The position numbers and the translations under genes were made by a program. Under the pieces are notes generated by a model. It did not search any database. It was not told the origin of the DNA and saw nothing but the letters and a program-made list of their open reading frames with translations. From assembly GCA_964384375.1 (NCBI GenBank), contig CAYLLN010000030.1, positions 1-64,000 on the forward strand: DNA of 64,000 nucleotides. Direction: 5' to 3'. This document shows, one piece after another, positions 25,888 to 37,100 of the stretch. Numbering within the stretch: position 1 is the stretch's first letter; every line of letters begins with the position of its first letter. The DNA comes from CAYLLN01 sp964384375 (GTDB taxonomy: Bacteria > Planctomycetota > Planctomycetia > Pirellulales > Pirellulaceae).

Positions 25888-26334
25888 GTGCGGGGCACAA
25901 TCAGAATCTGCTGCGCGGCATTCGTCGCTGCAATGTTGTTCGGGCTTGGCTGTGAACGTGCCGCCAGCAAAGCTACCGAATCGTCCAATCTTAAACCGCT
26001 GGCAGTGTTCTATGGCCAATACGTCGGCACTCACAAGGGACAAGCACCGCCCAGCGAGGCTGAATTTAAGGGATACCTAAAGTCGTTGCGACAAGAGCAG
26101 CTCAAGTCGTTCGACATCGCAGATGTCGATTCCATCTTCATGTCATCGCGAGACAAGAAGCCCTACGTCGTGAAGTACGGTGCGGTTTCCGGTCCGCCGG
26201 GACCGGGCGGAATGCCGGTCATCGCTTACGAACAGGACGGCATCGACGGCAAGCGCTACATCGCCACCTCCGTGGGTGCGATTGAAGAAGTGGACTCGAC
26301 TCGATTTCGCGAATTAGTACCTGACGCAAAGTAA
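25888..26334 (+). CDS. Small lipoprotein of unknown function
   Basis: 148 residues from a GTG start preceded by a G-rich ribosome-binding region. The signal peptide ends with a lipobox, LFGLGC, so lipid attachment at Cys22 is likely. The body contains FYGQYVGTHKGQAPPSEAEFKGYL and a short GPPGPGG stretch. Similar small lipoproteins are often found next to DUF1559 genes in planctomycetes, as here, but no function is known. A hairpin at 26336-26360 follows the stop. Confidence 0.75.
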   Translation: MRGTIRICCAAFVAAMLFGLGCERAASKATESSNLKPLAVFYGQYVGTHKGQAPPSEAEFKGYLKSLRQEQLKSFDIADVDSIFMSSRDKKPYVVKYGAVSGPPGPGGMPVIAYEQDGIDGKRYIATSVGAIEEVDSTRFRELVPDAK

Positions 26335-26335
26335 A

Positions 26336-26360
26336 GCGAATCGGGCCCCCACCGATTCGC
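26336..26360 (+). terminator. Hairpin after the lipoprotein gene
   Basis: gcgaatcgg and ccgattcgc form a 9-bp stem with a 7-base loop, beginning one base after the stop codon. The downstream sequence is not T-rich, so intrinsic termination is plausible but unproven. Confidence 0.5.
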
Positions 26361-26442
26361 ATTGCGGCTCAATTTCATGTGGAATTTTCGCCCTTTTTGG
26401 CGATCACCTCATTCGTCGGAACTCTATTTCTTGGAGCAATTT

Positions 26443-27342
26443 ATGAAAGGCTGTCGCACAGTGCGATCTGGTGGCTTCACGCTCGTGGAACTACTTGTCG
26501 TAATCGCGATTATTGGCGTGCTGGTCGCGCTCTTGCTGCCGGCCGTTCAAGCGGCCCGCGAAGCGGCCCGCCGGACCCAGTGCCAAAACAATCTCAAGCA
26601 AATTGGCATTGCCATCCAAAATCACCACGACACGCTGCGCGTGTTCCCCAGTGGTGGTACGGTGCCCTGGGCGGGCCAGGCACACAACGGCACGGCCATC
26701 GACACGAAAAACGCCCTCATGTCGTGGCCCTATCAGATTCTCCCGTACATCGAGCAAATCAACGTGCATAAACAGAGCACCCCCTACGATCTGGAGATTT
26801 CAGCGATTAACGGCTATTTCTGCCCTTCGCGAGGCCCCGTCCGGAGGCAAGGCCATCGGGTGCTGAATGATTACGCGGGAGCAACTCCAGCCGATGCCCC
26901 TAATACTTGGGATCAGTTCTGGCACGGCAATGTGTGGGGCGTACCCACGCAAGCCCGCTATTTCGGAGTGATTGTTCGTTCTCAGACCGCCGGTTGCCCG
27001 ATCACCATGGGCCACGTGAAGGATGGCACGTCGAATACGATGATCGCTTCGGAAAAGTGGCTGCATATCGACCGTTATGAATCGGGCGACTGGCACGACG
27101 ACCAAGGGTGGATCGACGGGTGGGATCCCGATGTGATGCGTTATACGGGTTTCCTGCCGATCCCCGATTCGCGCGGCAGTCCCTATGGTTGGGACGGATA
27201 CCAGTTCGGATCAGCGCACCCGTCCGGCTTGAACGTCATGCTCGCCGACGGATCGGTGCGGATGGTTGCCTTCACCATCGACGCGACGATCTGGAACAAC
27301 TTGGGAGATCGGCGCGAGGGGCAAGTCGTGAAACTCGACTGA
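26443..27342 (+). CDS. DUF1559 prepilin-like protein
   Basis: 299 residues. ATG at 26443 follows TTGGAGC, and a type IV prepilin N-terminus comes next: GGFTLVELLVVIAIIGVLVA then LLLPAVQAAREAARR, with cleavage expected after Gly. The DUF1559 body ends with the H-x9-DG motif (AHPSGLNVMLADGSVRMV). The family is greatly expanded in planctomycetes and is thought to form pseudopilin-like surface structures. The frame is open upstream, but the N-methylation signal fixes the start. Confidence 0.93.
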   Translation: MKGCRTVRSGGFTLVELLVVIAIIGVLVALLLPAVQAAREAARRTQCQNNLKQIGIAIQNHHDTLRVFPSGGTVPWAGQAHNGTAIDTKNALMSWPYQILPYIEQINVHKQSTPYDLEISAINGYFCPSRGPVRRQGHRVLNDYAGATPADAPNTWDQFWHGNVWGVPTQARYFGVIVRSQTAGCPITMGHVKDGTSNTMIASEKWLHIDRYESGDWHDDQGWIDGWDPDVMRYTGFLPIPDSRGSPYGWDGYQFGSAHPSGLNVMLADGSVRMVAFTIDATIWNNLGDRREGQVVKLD

Positions 27343-27371
27343 CAAGCCAGCCCGACTCAGATTCGACCGAC

Positions 27372-27395
27372 CGCGGTGGCGCTAGGCCCACCGCG
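27372..27395. terminator. Hairpin 3' of the DUF1559 gene
   Basis: cgcggtgg and ccaccgcg form an 8-bp stem with an 8-base loop, 29 bases after the stop. It is a candidate terminator without a T-tract. Confidence 0.45.
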
Positions 27396-27537
27396 AGCAC
27401 CGTTCCCTCAACTCATTTCGGCAAATCAAGCTCGCCAGGCCAATTGTCCTCGCTGAATGTCCCCATTACATTGATTGCCCGCAGTCACCCGCTCTGGGTA
27501 AGTGCTACCCGAGGACAACACGCGCGATTCCTTTCCT

Positions 27538-27672
27538 ATGAAATCCCGACCTGCTACGAAGTTCACCTTGGCTCTCAAGAACCGCCGTTGCCCCAAGTGT
27601 GGGGCCAAGGTGAACAATCAGGTGACTCGTTGCAAACGGTGCTCGGGCTCGTTGTCGAAACCGCGAAAGTAG
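27538..27672 (+). CDS. 44-residue zinc-ribbon protein
   Basis: A short frame beginning MKSRPATKFTLALKNRR holds two CxxC knuckles, CPKCGAK and CKRCSG, 14 residues apart, and ends with the basic tail LSKPRK. The paired CxxC and the strong positive charge suggest a zinc-binding, perhaps RNA- or ribosome-associated, small protein. No obvious Shine-Dalgarno precedes the ATG. The region is otherwise non-coding, and this frame is too short for usual gene callers. Function is unknown. Confidence 0.6.
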   Translation: MKSRPATKFTLALKNRRCPKCGAKVNNQVTRCKRCSGSLSKPRK

Positions 27673-28162
27673 CTGGAAAGTGCTTAGCAGCGTTTCCGCA
27701 AGTGGATGATCCGTAAGCATTTGCGCTGCGCAGTTGCTCGTTATTTGCACGGCTTCGATCTTGACGGCAAGGACCGGCTTCTCTCCACAGTTCACGCATG
27801 GTGAGCTCCTCACTCGTGGACATCTCGCGATTTGACCGGGAACTACCAGCCTGCCGATAGCGTCCAACGCTTCAACCGGCACTAGCCTTGCCATCCGATC
27901 CTGCGCGTTGTCGGGCAACGTTTGCCCCGCTCGCATTTTCGTTGCAAGGCATGTACCCCCAATTATAATCCGAACTTAGCAGATTCCCGGTTTCGGCTTC
28001 CCAGCTCCCCTCCCGCGCATCGTCGTAGGTGGCGTCGCCGCTTGACGTTGCGGTGCGCATCGCTGGGCCGATTCCGGCCTTCGGCATTCCCCAGGCCGCT
28101 GCTAGGTATTTTCCGACCTTTGGGGAATTGTTGCTCGCATTTGACATCCTGAGGATTGGTTC
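27673..28162. other. Upstream region of the giant surface-protein gene
   Basis: 490 bases without a supported gene. Long minus-strand frames here are continuations of non-coding frames opposite the giant gene. A GAGGA Shine-Dalgarno lies 8 bases upstream of the ATG at 28163. No promoter or RNA structure was identified with confidence. Confidence 0.4.
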
Positions 28163-31100
28163 ATGGCCACGCAGCGCTCGCACAAGCGTCTCTCCGCGCT
28201 CAAGAAAAGCCGCAAGTTCCGCGATCGATCGCGTCAGGAATCGCGCCGCATGCATTTGGAGCAGCTCGAAGATCGCCGCGTGATGGCGATTTTCGTTCTG
28301 CCCAATAACGGCGAGCTGCTCAACGAAGGCGACACTCGCACCGTCGCCCCGCAGGACTTGACGCTCCGCTTCACCGACATTCCGGGACTCGATCCAGCAA
28401 CCATTGCTTCCGGCATTCGCCTGACGCGCGCTGGCGGTGACGGGATCTTCGGCCAGGCGAACGACGTGACGATTCAGCCGGGCTTCCTCGGTCTGGGCGT
28501 GAACAACCGCGAAGTCATTATGCGCTTCGCCGAAACGCTTCCTGACGACATCTATCGCGTGACCATCGTGGGAGCGGGGACGACGCCGCTGCGCGACACA
28601 TCGGGCACTGCCATCAACGGCGGCGTCGATTTCAACCTGAATTTCCGGCTCGACCTGGGTGCGCAAGTCATCTCGATTGTGCCGCAGCCGATCCGCCGCA
28701 ATGCTGCTGGCGGCTTGGAAATGACGGAGGTCATTCCTGGCGGAACGACGACCCGTTCGACCGCCAACATGGTCTATGTCTATTTCAACAACGACAAGCT
28801 CGACCCCGTCTCTGCGACGCGGCCTGAGTTTTATCGCTTGTATGTGACGCGAAACACGCTCGACCCCAGCGACGATACGGAAGTCTTGCCGACGTCGGTC
28901 GAATACGATCAAGCAACCAACCTGGTCCGTTTGATCTTTGGTTCGGTCTCGTCGCTCGATCAGCTTGCGACCTTCGATCCCACCTCGGGCGTCAAGGATC
29001 CCATCGGCGCCTTCCGCCTGCGCATCGGCACGAACGAATCGGCACGCAATGGTGGTTTGCCCACGACGGTTCAGCAGCTTGGGTTGAACGATCCTGGCTC
29101 GAGCTTTGCCACCGCTCGGGACTTGGGCTCGTCGATTACGACGGGAATTCAAGGGGGAACGGTCGCGCTGGCCCAGGCCGTCGAAGCGCAGGCCTACACG
29201 ATTGCGTGGCCGGGCTCGAATGAGGATCCCGGTCATCGCGACGTTCCAGCGGAAACGCATCTGGAAGGGCTCGCCGACGTTGTCGGCGGTGTCTCTACGA
29301 TCTTCTACAATTTCCAGCCAATCATCGGCACGATTCCCGACGGCATCGGTGGCTCGCAGCCGGCGTTTAACCTGATCACCGAGAACCAAAAGCAACGGAC
29401 TCGCGAAATCTTCGAGCTGTATTCTCGGTACTCTGGCGTGCAGTTTGTCGAATCGGAAGACTCCGGGCTGACGGTTGCCACGGGCGATCTCCGCGCGATC
29501 GACCCGAACGTGCCTACCGGCCCGGGCGGTGTCCCCGGTTTGGCAAATCCGTTGATCGGCCTCGCCATCATGGATAACGGCGAACTCTGGGACGATTCCT
29601 ATGGAGGCAACTGGTTCCAGATCGCGATGCACGAAATTGGCCACTTGCTCGGCCTGGGACACTCGTCAGATCTCCCGCCGCTGCAAATCCAAGGGGACGA
29701 CCCGGGGATCAGCTTCGGCGTCGGGCCGGAGCCGGTCTTCCCGGGCGATGGCGACATCGTTCACATACAGCACCTGTTCCGTCCCGAAAGTCAGGACATC
29801 GACATGTTCCGCTTCGTGCTCGACGGCACGGGCGTTCTGACCATCGAGGCGTTTGCTGAGCGGCTTCCCAACGCCAGCTCGCTCGATACACACCTGCGTC
29901 TGTATCGCGTCGGAGCCGGCGGCGTTATTGAAGAAATTGCTCGCAACGACGATTACTTCAGCCAGGACTCGCTGCTGAAGCTCGAACTGGGCCCAGGCAC
30001 TTACTATGTCGGCGTCACGGCCTCGGGCAACGATCAATACGACCCTACGATTCTCGATTCAGGCATCGGAGGCTCGACCGAGGGCAACTACGAAATCAAG
30101 CTCGACTTCCGCAAGAGCGCCAGCCAGAGCATTGTCGATCGCACCCTCGCCCAGGGAGTGATCCAGGATACGCTGAATGTCGCCTTCGACGGCGATGCCG
30201 ATGGCACTCCCGGCGGCGTCCACAACTTCTGGTTCCGTGCCGCGCCCCTCACCGCGCAAGCTGGCCGCGCCCGCACGATCTTCGTCGATAAGGTTGCCCC
30301 GGCAGGCGGGAACGGGCTGTTGTCGTCTCCGTACCGCGACATCGATGACGCGTTAGCGGTCGCCACCGAATTCGACATCGTCCGTATCCTCGGCAACGGC
30401 GGCACCGACGGCAACCTGCTCACGCTGCACGACAATCGGGCCTACCAAGTCGGCTTTGGCGGCGCCCTGGGCAATACTCCTTTGGCCGACGGCACCGATC
30501 TGGCTGTGCCCAAGAACGTTACCGTGATGATTGACGCTGGCGCAATCTTCCAAATGCGCCGCTCGTCGATCACGGTCGGCAGCACGTCGCCGTCGATCTT
30601 CTCTGATCGGAGTGGCGGTTCGCTGCAGGTGCTCGGCACACCGACCAACAACGTCTATTTCACGTCGTACAACGAAATCGGCGGCACGGGCATCACAACG
30701 AATGTCGGCCTCGACCAGAACCCGCTGAATGTTCCCCCCGCCGCGGGCGACTGGGGCGGTCTTGCCTTCCGCAACGACCTGGACATCGCCGATGGCCGCT
30801 TCGATCACGAGCAGGCGGGCATCTTCCTGAACTACGTCAACCATGCCGATATCCGCTACGGCGGTGGGCAAGTGCAGGTCGATTCGGTTCCGCAGGTCGT
30901 TACGCCGATCAGCATGCTCGACCGCCGGCCGACCGTGTCGTTCAACACGATCCGCAATAGCGCCAATGCGGCGATGTCGGCCAATCCCGATAGTTTCGAA
31001 GTGACAAATTTCCAAGCGCCGCGCTACTGGCGAACGTTCTCGAGCAATCCGCTCTACACTCCGTCCGACATCGCCGCGCCGCCGTCGGCCAGCTTCACGC

Positions 31101-34100
31101 TCGACTTCACCCGCGTCGGTCCGGACATCCATGGCAACCGGCTCATCAACAACTCGACGAATGCCATGTTCGTTCGCACACGTACGCCCGCCGGCGACGT
31201 GCTCGAAGAGTTGACCGTTTCGGCCCGCTTCGACGACAAGGACATCGTCCACGTCCTTGAGGAAAACCTCGTTGTCCGTGGAACCCCTGGCGGCACCACG
31301 CGCGAAGAAACTGGTCCCCCAACCGAACTCATCCTCCCCACGGTGCTGCCTGGCTTGGGCAACTTCGCTGCCAGCACGATCATCGAGTATCGCTTGGTCT
31401 ATGTGGACCTGCTGGGGAACGAATCCGTCGCCTCCACGTCGTTCTTCGTGAACACCGACGTCAACGCCTCCGCGGCCGTCCTGCTGCAACAGCTGCCACA
31501 GGTTCCCGCGGGCTACGTTGCTCGGCGTCTCTATCGCGCCACGTCGTCGTCGGATCCCTTCACACTCGTCGATCAAATTCCAGCTTCCGTCAGCGAATAC
31601 ACCGATCGCAATCGCGCCTCGACCGCGCCATTTGCGCAGATCAAGGTACTGGGCGTCGAATCAGCAGCGGGCGCGATCCATCGCCCCCGTCCCGACGCGA
31701 GCCTCGTGATCGACCCTTCGCTGATCATCAAGTCCGACGGCGCACGCATCGACGTTGGCATGGGCGCCACCTTGATGGCAGAGGGCGTCGCCGGCCAGGA
31801 AATCATCTTCACTTCCATCGCCGACGATCGTTACGGCGCCGGCAGCACCTTCGATACCAACAACGACAGCCCCCGTTTGCCCAGCGTTCCGGTAGTCGCC
31901 ACGCTCAGTCAGGGCGGCACCGCGCAAAATGAGCGTCAAACGGTATCGCTTCCCAACGGACTTACCGCCGGCGGTTTCACGCTCACGTTCAACGGGCAGA
32001 CCACCGCGCCGATCGCCTACAACGCCACGGCCGTGGCCGTGCAAACAGCCCTCGAGGCTCTGAGCAATATCAATCCAGGCGATGTGGCCGTCACCCTCGC
32101 CACGAACGTCTATACGATTACGTTCCAGGGCCAATTTGCAGGGGTGAACGTCAACCAACTCGTTGCCAACATCGCCGCCGTTGGCGCCGCGGCCGACGCG
32201 GGTGACTGGGCAGGCATCTTCTTTAACGCCGACGCCAAGGGAAGCATCGACAACGCCGTCGTCGCTTATGCGGGCGGCCTGAACCGCATCGAAGGTACGC
32301 TCACCCGCTTTAACCCGATCGAAATTCACCAAGCCGACGTTCGCATCGCCGACTCCAAGTTCGAGTTCAATCTCGACGGTCAAGGGGGCCAGGCGCCACC
32401 CGATCGTTTCGGTCGCGGCCCCAATGCTCCCGGCACGATTTTTGTCCGCGGCGCGCAGCCGATCATCATCGACAACGTCGTCATCGACAATGCCGGCGCG
32501 TTTATCAATATCAACGTTAACGCGCTCAATGGCTTACAGGTTGTCGATAACGGCCGCCAGACCGGCCTGATCGATCGCGAGGCGGGCCACTTCGACAACA
32601 ACGGTCCTCTTGTGCTCCGCAACCGCCTCCGCGACAACGAAATCAACGGCATGGTCGTTCGCGGCGGGACGCTCACCACCGAAGGGGTGTGGGACGATAC
32701 CGACATCGTCCACGTCCTCTTCGACGAAGTGAACATCACCGACCTGCACACCTACGGCGGTCTCCGACTCGAAAGCTCGGCCACCCAAAGTCTCGTTGTC
32801 AAAGCCTCCGGTGCGACTGCCGGCTTCACCGCGACCGGTCGGCCGCTGGAAATCGACGACCGCATCGGCGGCATGCTGCACGTCCTCGGCCAGCCGGGTG
32901 TGCCCGTCGTGCTCACCGGTTTCTCGGACGACACGGAAGGGGCGGGAGTCACGCCCGAAGGTTTCCCGCAAACCGACACGGACGGTAACGGCGGCCCCCT
33001 CGGGGGCGGTCTGCCCACCGGCCCCGAAGTCAACAACGGAACTCGCATCGACAACGACGTCGATCCCAACACGGTCGGCTTCTTCCAGTTTCAACCTGGT
33101 CCCGGCGGCTCGCCCATCCTGACCGGCGTTACAGCGCAAGGTCAAACGCAGCTCTTCATCGATCAAGACTTCGTCTTCGAGTTCCTGAACTACGTCGATA
33201 TCGGTCCCAGCGGCGGCGCGATCGATCTCGCCACGACGACCATCACCAGCCAGCCCACCCTGATCTCGCCCGATCTCGTGGTGAGCCAAGGCAATTTCCA
33301 AGGCGCCAATGGCCTCGTGAACTGGCGAGTGGAAACGCGCATCGACAACGGATCGGCCACGGTCAACAACACGCTGATCCTCACGAGCGCCAATCCGCTC
33401 GGCGCGCTCCGCTTCATCAACTACCTCGATGAAGATGTGCTCCTCCCCGGCGACGACCTGCTCTATCAGCTCGGCTCGCCCGGTCAGGCCGGCTTCCGGC
33501 TTTACACGCTCGACAATGCCGAGCGCATTGGCTTCGGCCAGGGTGGTATTTACGTGCCCGGAGCGGGCCTCGTGAACGCGACGTACGACGGCTGGGCGGC
33601 CGATCAGTACGACGAGTTGCAGCTTGCGATCGAAGGGACGGGAACGACTTACTCCCCCACCGGCAATATCGACCTGACCGACCTGCCGGCGTTCTCCGAC
33701 CCGGCACTGGGCAACGTCAACGGCCTCAATGACGTGACGACGGCGATGGCTTGGACCGTGAACCCCACGTCCACTACCGCGACGATCACAACGTTCCTCG
33801 AACTGATTCCGCAAGCTCCCGCTGCTGCCGGCAATCCGGGCGAGTGGCAGGGGATCACGATCGACCAGTGGGCCCACGACCGCAACGTCGAAACGACGCT
33901 CGAACGCGAAACGGGGGACGGCACGGTCAATTCCACGCCGCAGCGGGCGCAATTCCTCGGCGGCCTCGGGCCGTTCGAGAAGTCGGGTGACGAGAATCTC
34001 CGCCTGGGATTTACGGTCCACGGCCTCATTGCCAACACCAGCGACGTCGATGTTTACAGCTTCTCGGCCAAGAGCGCCACAGAAGTCTGGATCGACCTTG

Positions 34101-37100
34101 ACCGGACGACGCATGCCCTCGATGCGATCGTCGAGCTGATCGACAACAACGGCAATGTGCTTGCTCGCTCGAACAACTCGACGGCGGAAAAGGCGGGTAC
34201 CGAAGCTCGCGTAGGTCTGGCGCGCGACATGCAGAAGACGCCCCCTTACGCAGGTGCCGATCGCTACACGACCAATCCGCGCGACGGCGGCATGCGGATT
34301 GTGCTCCCTGGTCCGGCAAACACCACCAATACGTATTTCATTCGCGTACGCAGCGCCCCCGGCACGTTCGTTGGCGAGATTGGCAATAGTCTCAATCCCG
34401 GCCTCACGAGCGGCGCGTACCAGATGCAACTCCGCCTCCGCGAGGTCGATGAATTCGGCGGATCCACGATCCGCTTCACCAAAATCTCCAACGCTGTCAA
34501 CGGCATTCACGTCATTGGCCAGCCGACGCACTCGCCTCTTAGTGGCGAGGCGGCGGAAACCAACAACGCCGCGAACAACGGCATCGGCGGCGCTCAGGTG
34601 ATCGGCAATCTGCTCGCGTCCGATCGAGGCATGTTGTCGGTCGGCGGTGTGATGAACGCCACCGGCGACGTCGATTGGTACACCTTCAGCGTCAACTACG
34701 GCGAGACGCTCGAAATCCCCGATCAACCGGACGTCGAGGAGTGGTGGTCCACGATTTTCGACATCGACTATGCCGACGGTTTGGCCCGCGCGAACTTGAC
34801 GCTGACCATCTTCGATGCGGCAGGCAACATCGTCCTCACCAGCCGCGACTCGAACATCGCCGACGACCGGCCCAATCCGCTCAACTCGGCCGATTCGAGC
34901 GACCTCACTCGCGGTTCGTCCGGCGCGGCCGATCCGTGGATCGGCCCGGTCGAGTTGCCCGAGGGGCAGTACTTCGTCGCCATCACTTCGGACAACGTGA
35001 TGCCGCAGGTCTTCGACCAGTTCACGAACGCGAACTCCGCGAGCCCGCTCGTTCGCCTGGAGCCGATGGATAGCGTCCGCCGGATTGTCGAGGACCACAT
35101 CGGCTTTTCTGGCGGCCAGACGGGCAGCGCACCGCTGTATCCCGATTTCATCACGGGGGCGAGTGCGGTCCTTCCCTGGGATCTGCATGACGTGACGCTC
35201 TACATCAGCCGGGACCAGTCGTTCAACGCGAGTCCGGTGCCGAATTCCACAGAAATCCTCACCGTCGATCCATTCTCCGGATTGGTGGAATACTCCGTCG
35301 GGTCTTTTGGACAGAATATCGGCGACATCGCCATTCACCCGTCGGGTCGGCTCTATACCTATCAGGTCTTCCGAGAAACGGGAGATAACACGCGATTTGC
35401 CGACGCCACCTCGGGCAACTATTACCAGATCAGTACGGCCAACGGGGCGATTACTCTGATCGGCGACGACGGAATCACGACGAACATGCAGGATCCTGGT
35501 TCGACGACCCCTTCTGCGGTGTTGGCCAACGACGTCAACGGCACACGCGTCGGTGAGGGCGTCCATTTCCGTGCGATCGACATTTCCAACTATCCAAATA
35601 ATCCTCTGACCGGCGGGATCGCCGGTTTGGCGATCGGCGGACGCGATCCGCTCAATGGCAACGGCACGGATGCTCCCAACATTCTGTATGCCTTCAACCC
35701 CGATACGGGCGCTGCCAGCAGCATTCAAGTTGCCAATCGTACGGGCACTGGATTGCTGCCTGGTCCGCTGAATCAGGCCCCTGCTGGAACCAACATCGTC
35801 GAGCGCGCCGTTCTCAACACGACCGTCGATTCGAATCCCGGAGGCAACAGCGACGTCATTCAGACCGCGGAAGCGACCATCGTCAACGTCACTAGCGGCG
35901 CCACGAGGTTCCAAATCATGGACCAGGGGTATCCGGTCGGCGGCGGTCGTCCGCCCGAGATTCCGACTGGCGTTCCGACACCCACGACTTTCGCGATGCG
36001 ATACGGCGGCGGTCCCGGAGCGAACGTGACCTTCGAGTTCGACGCCGGACCGGAAGCGATCTTCGAGATCAATGGCACGTCCAGCTTGTTCATTCGCGAT
36101 GGCCAGGGCTTCACCATCAATGCCGCAGCGTCAGCGTTCGTCGAGTTCGATACCGGCCCGATCATGTTCGTCCAGCAGGGCGCTGGCGGATTCGCAGATG
36201 GCAACTCCTTCGAGATCGTCGCGCCCAACGGCGGCGGCACGACCGTCTTTGAATTCGACAACAACGGCGCCGCAACGGGTCTGGCCATTCCCATCAATGG
36301 GAACGCCACGACGATGGCCAATGCCATCGTCTCGGCCATCAACAATGCCAACTTGACGACGCAGGCCGTCATCCTGCCCGGTTCGACACGCATCAGTCTC
36401 GTCAATCGCACTGGCGTACCGGCGGCCGATGATGCCAACGTCCTCAACTCCACCGCACTCGGCGTTGTCGTTCAGGGCGGCATTGGCGTGACGGCGGGCA
36501 ATATCGGCATTCGGATCGAAGAAACGAGCCTGCAAGCGGACCTGGTTCTGGCCTTTGCCAATGCTAACGCGACGCCCAACAATCGTCCGAACAATGCCGC
36601 CACCGCCATCGGTGTTTCCGATCCGATCTTTACACCCGGCGGGGACAGTCGCGTCACGTTTGGGTTTGACGGGAATCGGCTCAACCTGAGTGGCGCCACC
36701 AGTTTTGGCGCGCTGGGTTCAGTAGCCGTCCCCGGAGTTCCAGGGTTACCTCCCGCGCTTTCGACGAATGTGCTTGATACCGTTGGCAGCCAAGGTGGCA
36801 TCAATCTGATTCCTGCAGGGCGAGTCGCCGTGCCATTCCTGGCACAGGACTCAGCAGCCGATATCGCTGGCCGGATGGCAGCGGCCATCAACAATCGCTT
36901 CAGCCCCGCCACGCCGGCCTTCGTGAATGGGGACACTCTGGTGGCTCCCGGCAGCACGATTGCCAGCGCCGACGTTCCGCTTCAATCGGCGGCTCAGGCC
37001 CCAGGTGGAACCATTACGGGCATGACGGCCGTTCAGCAGTTTGATGCCAACGGCGTGCCGACATCGACGGAAGTGTTTGTCGTGACGGACAACGGTGGAC

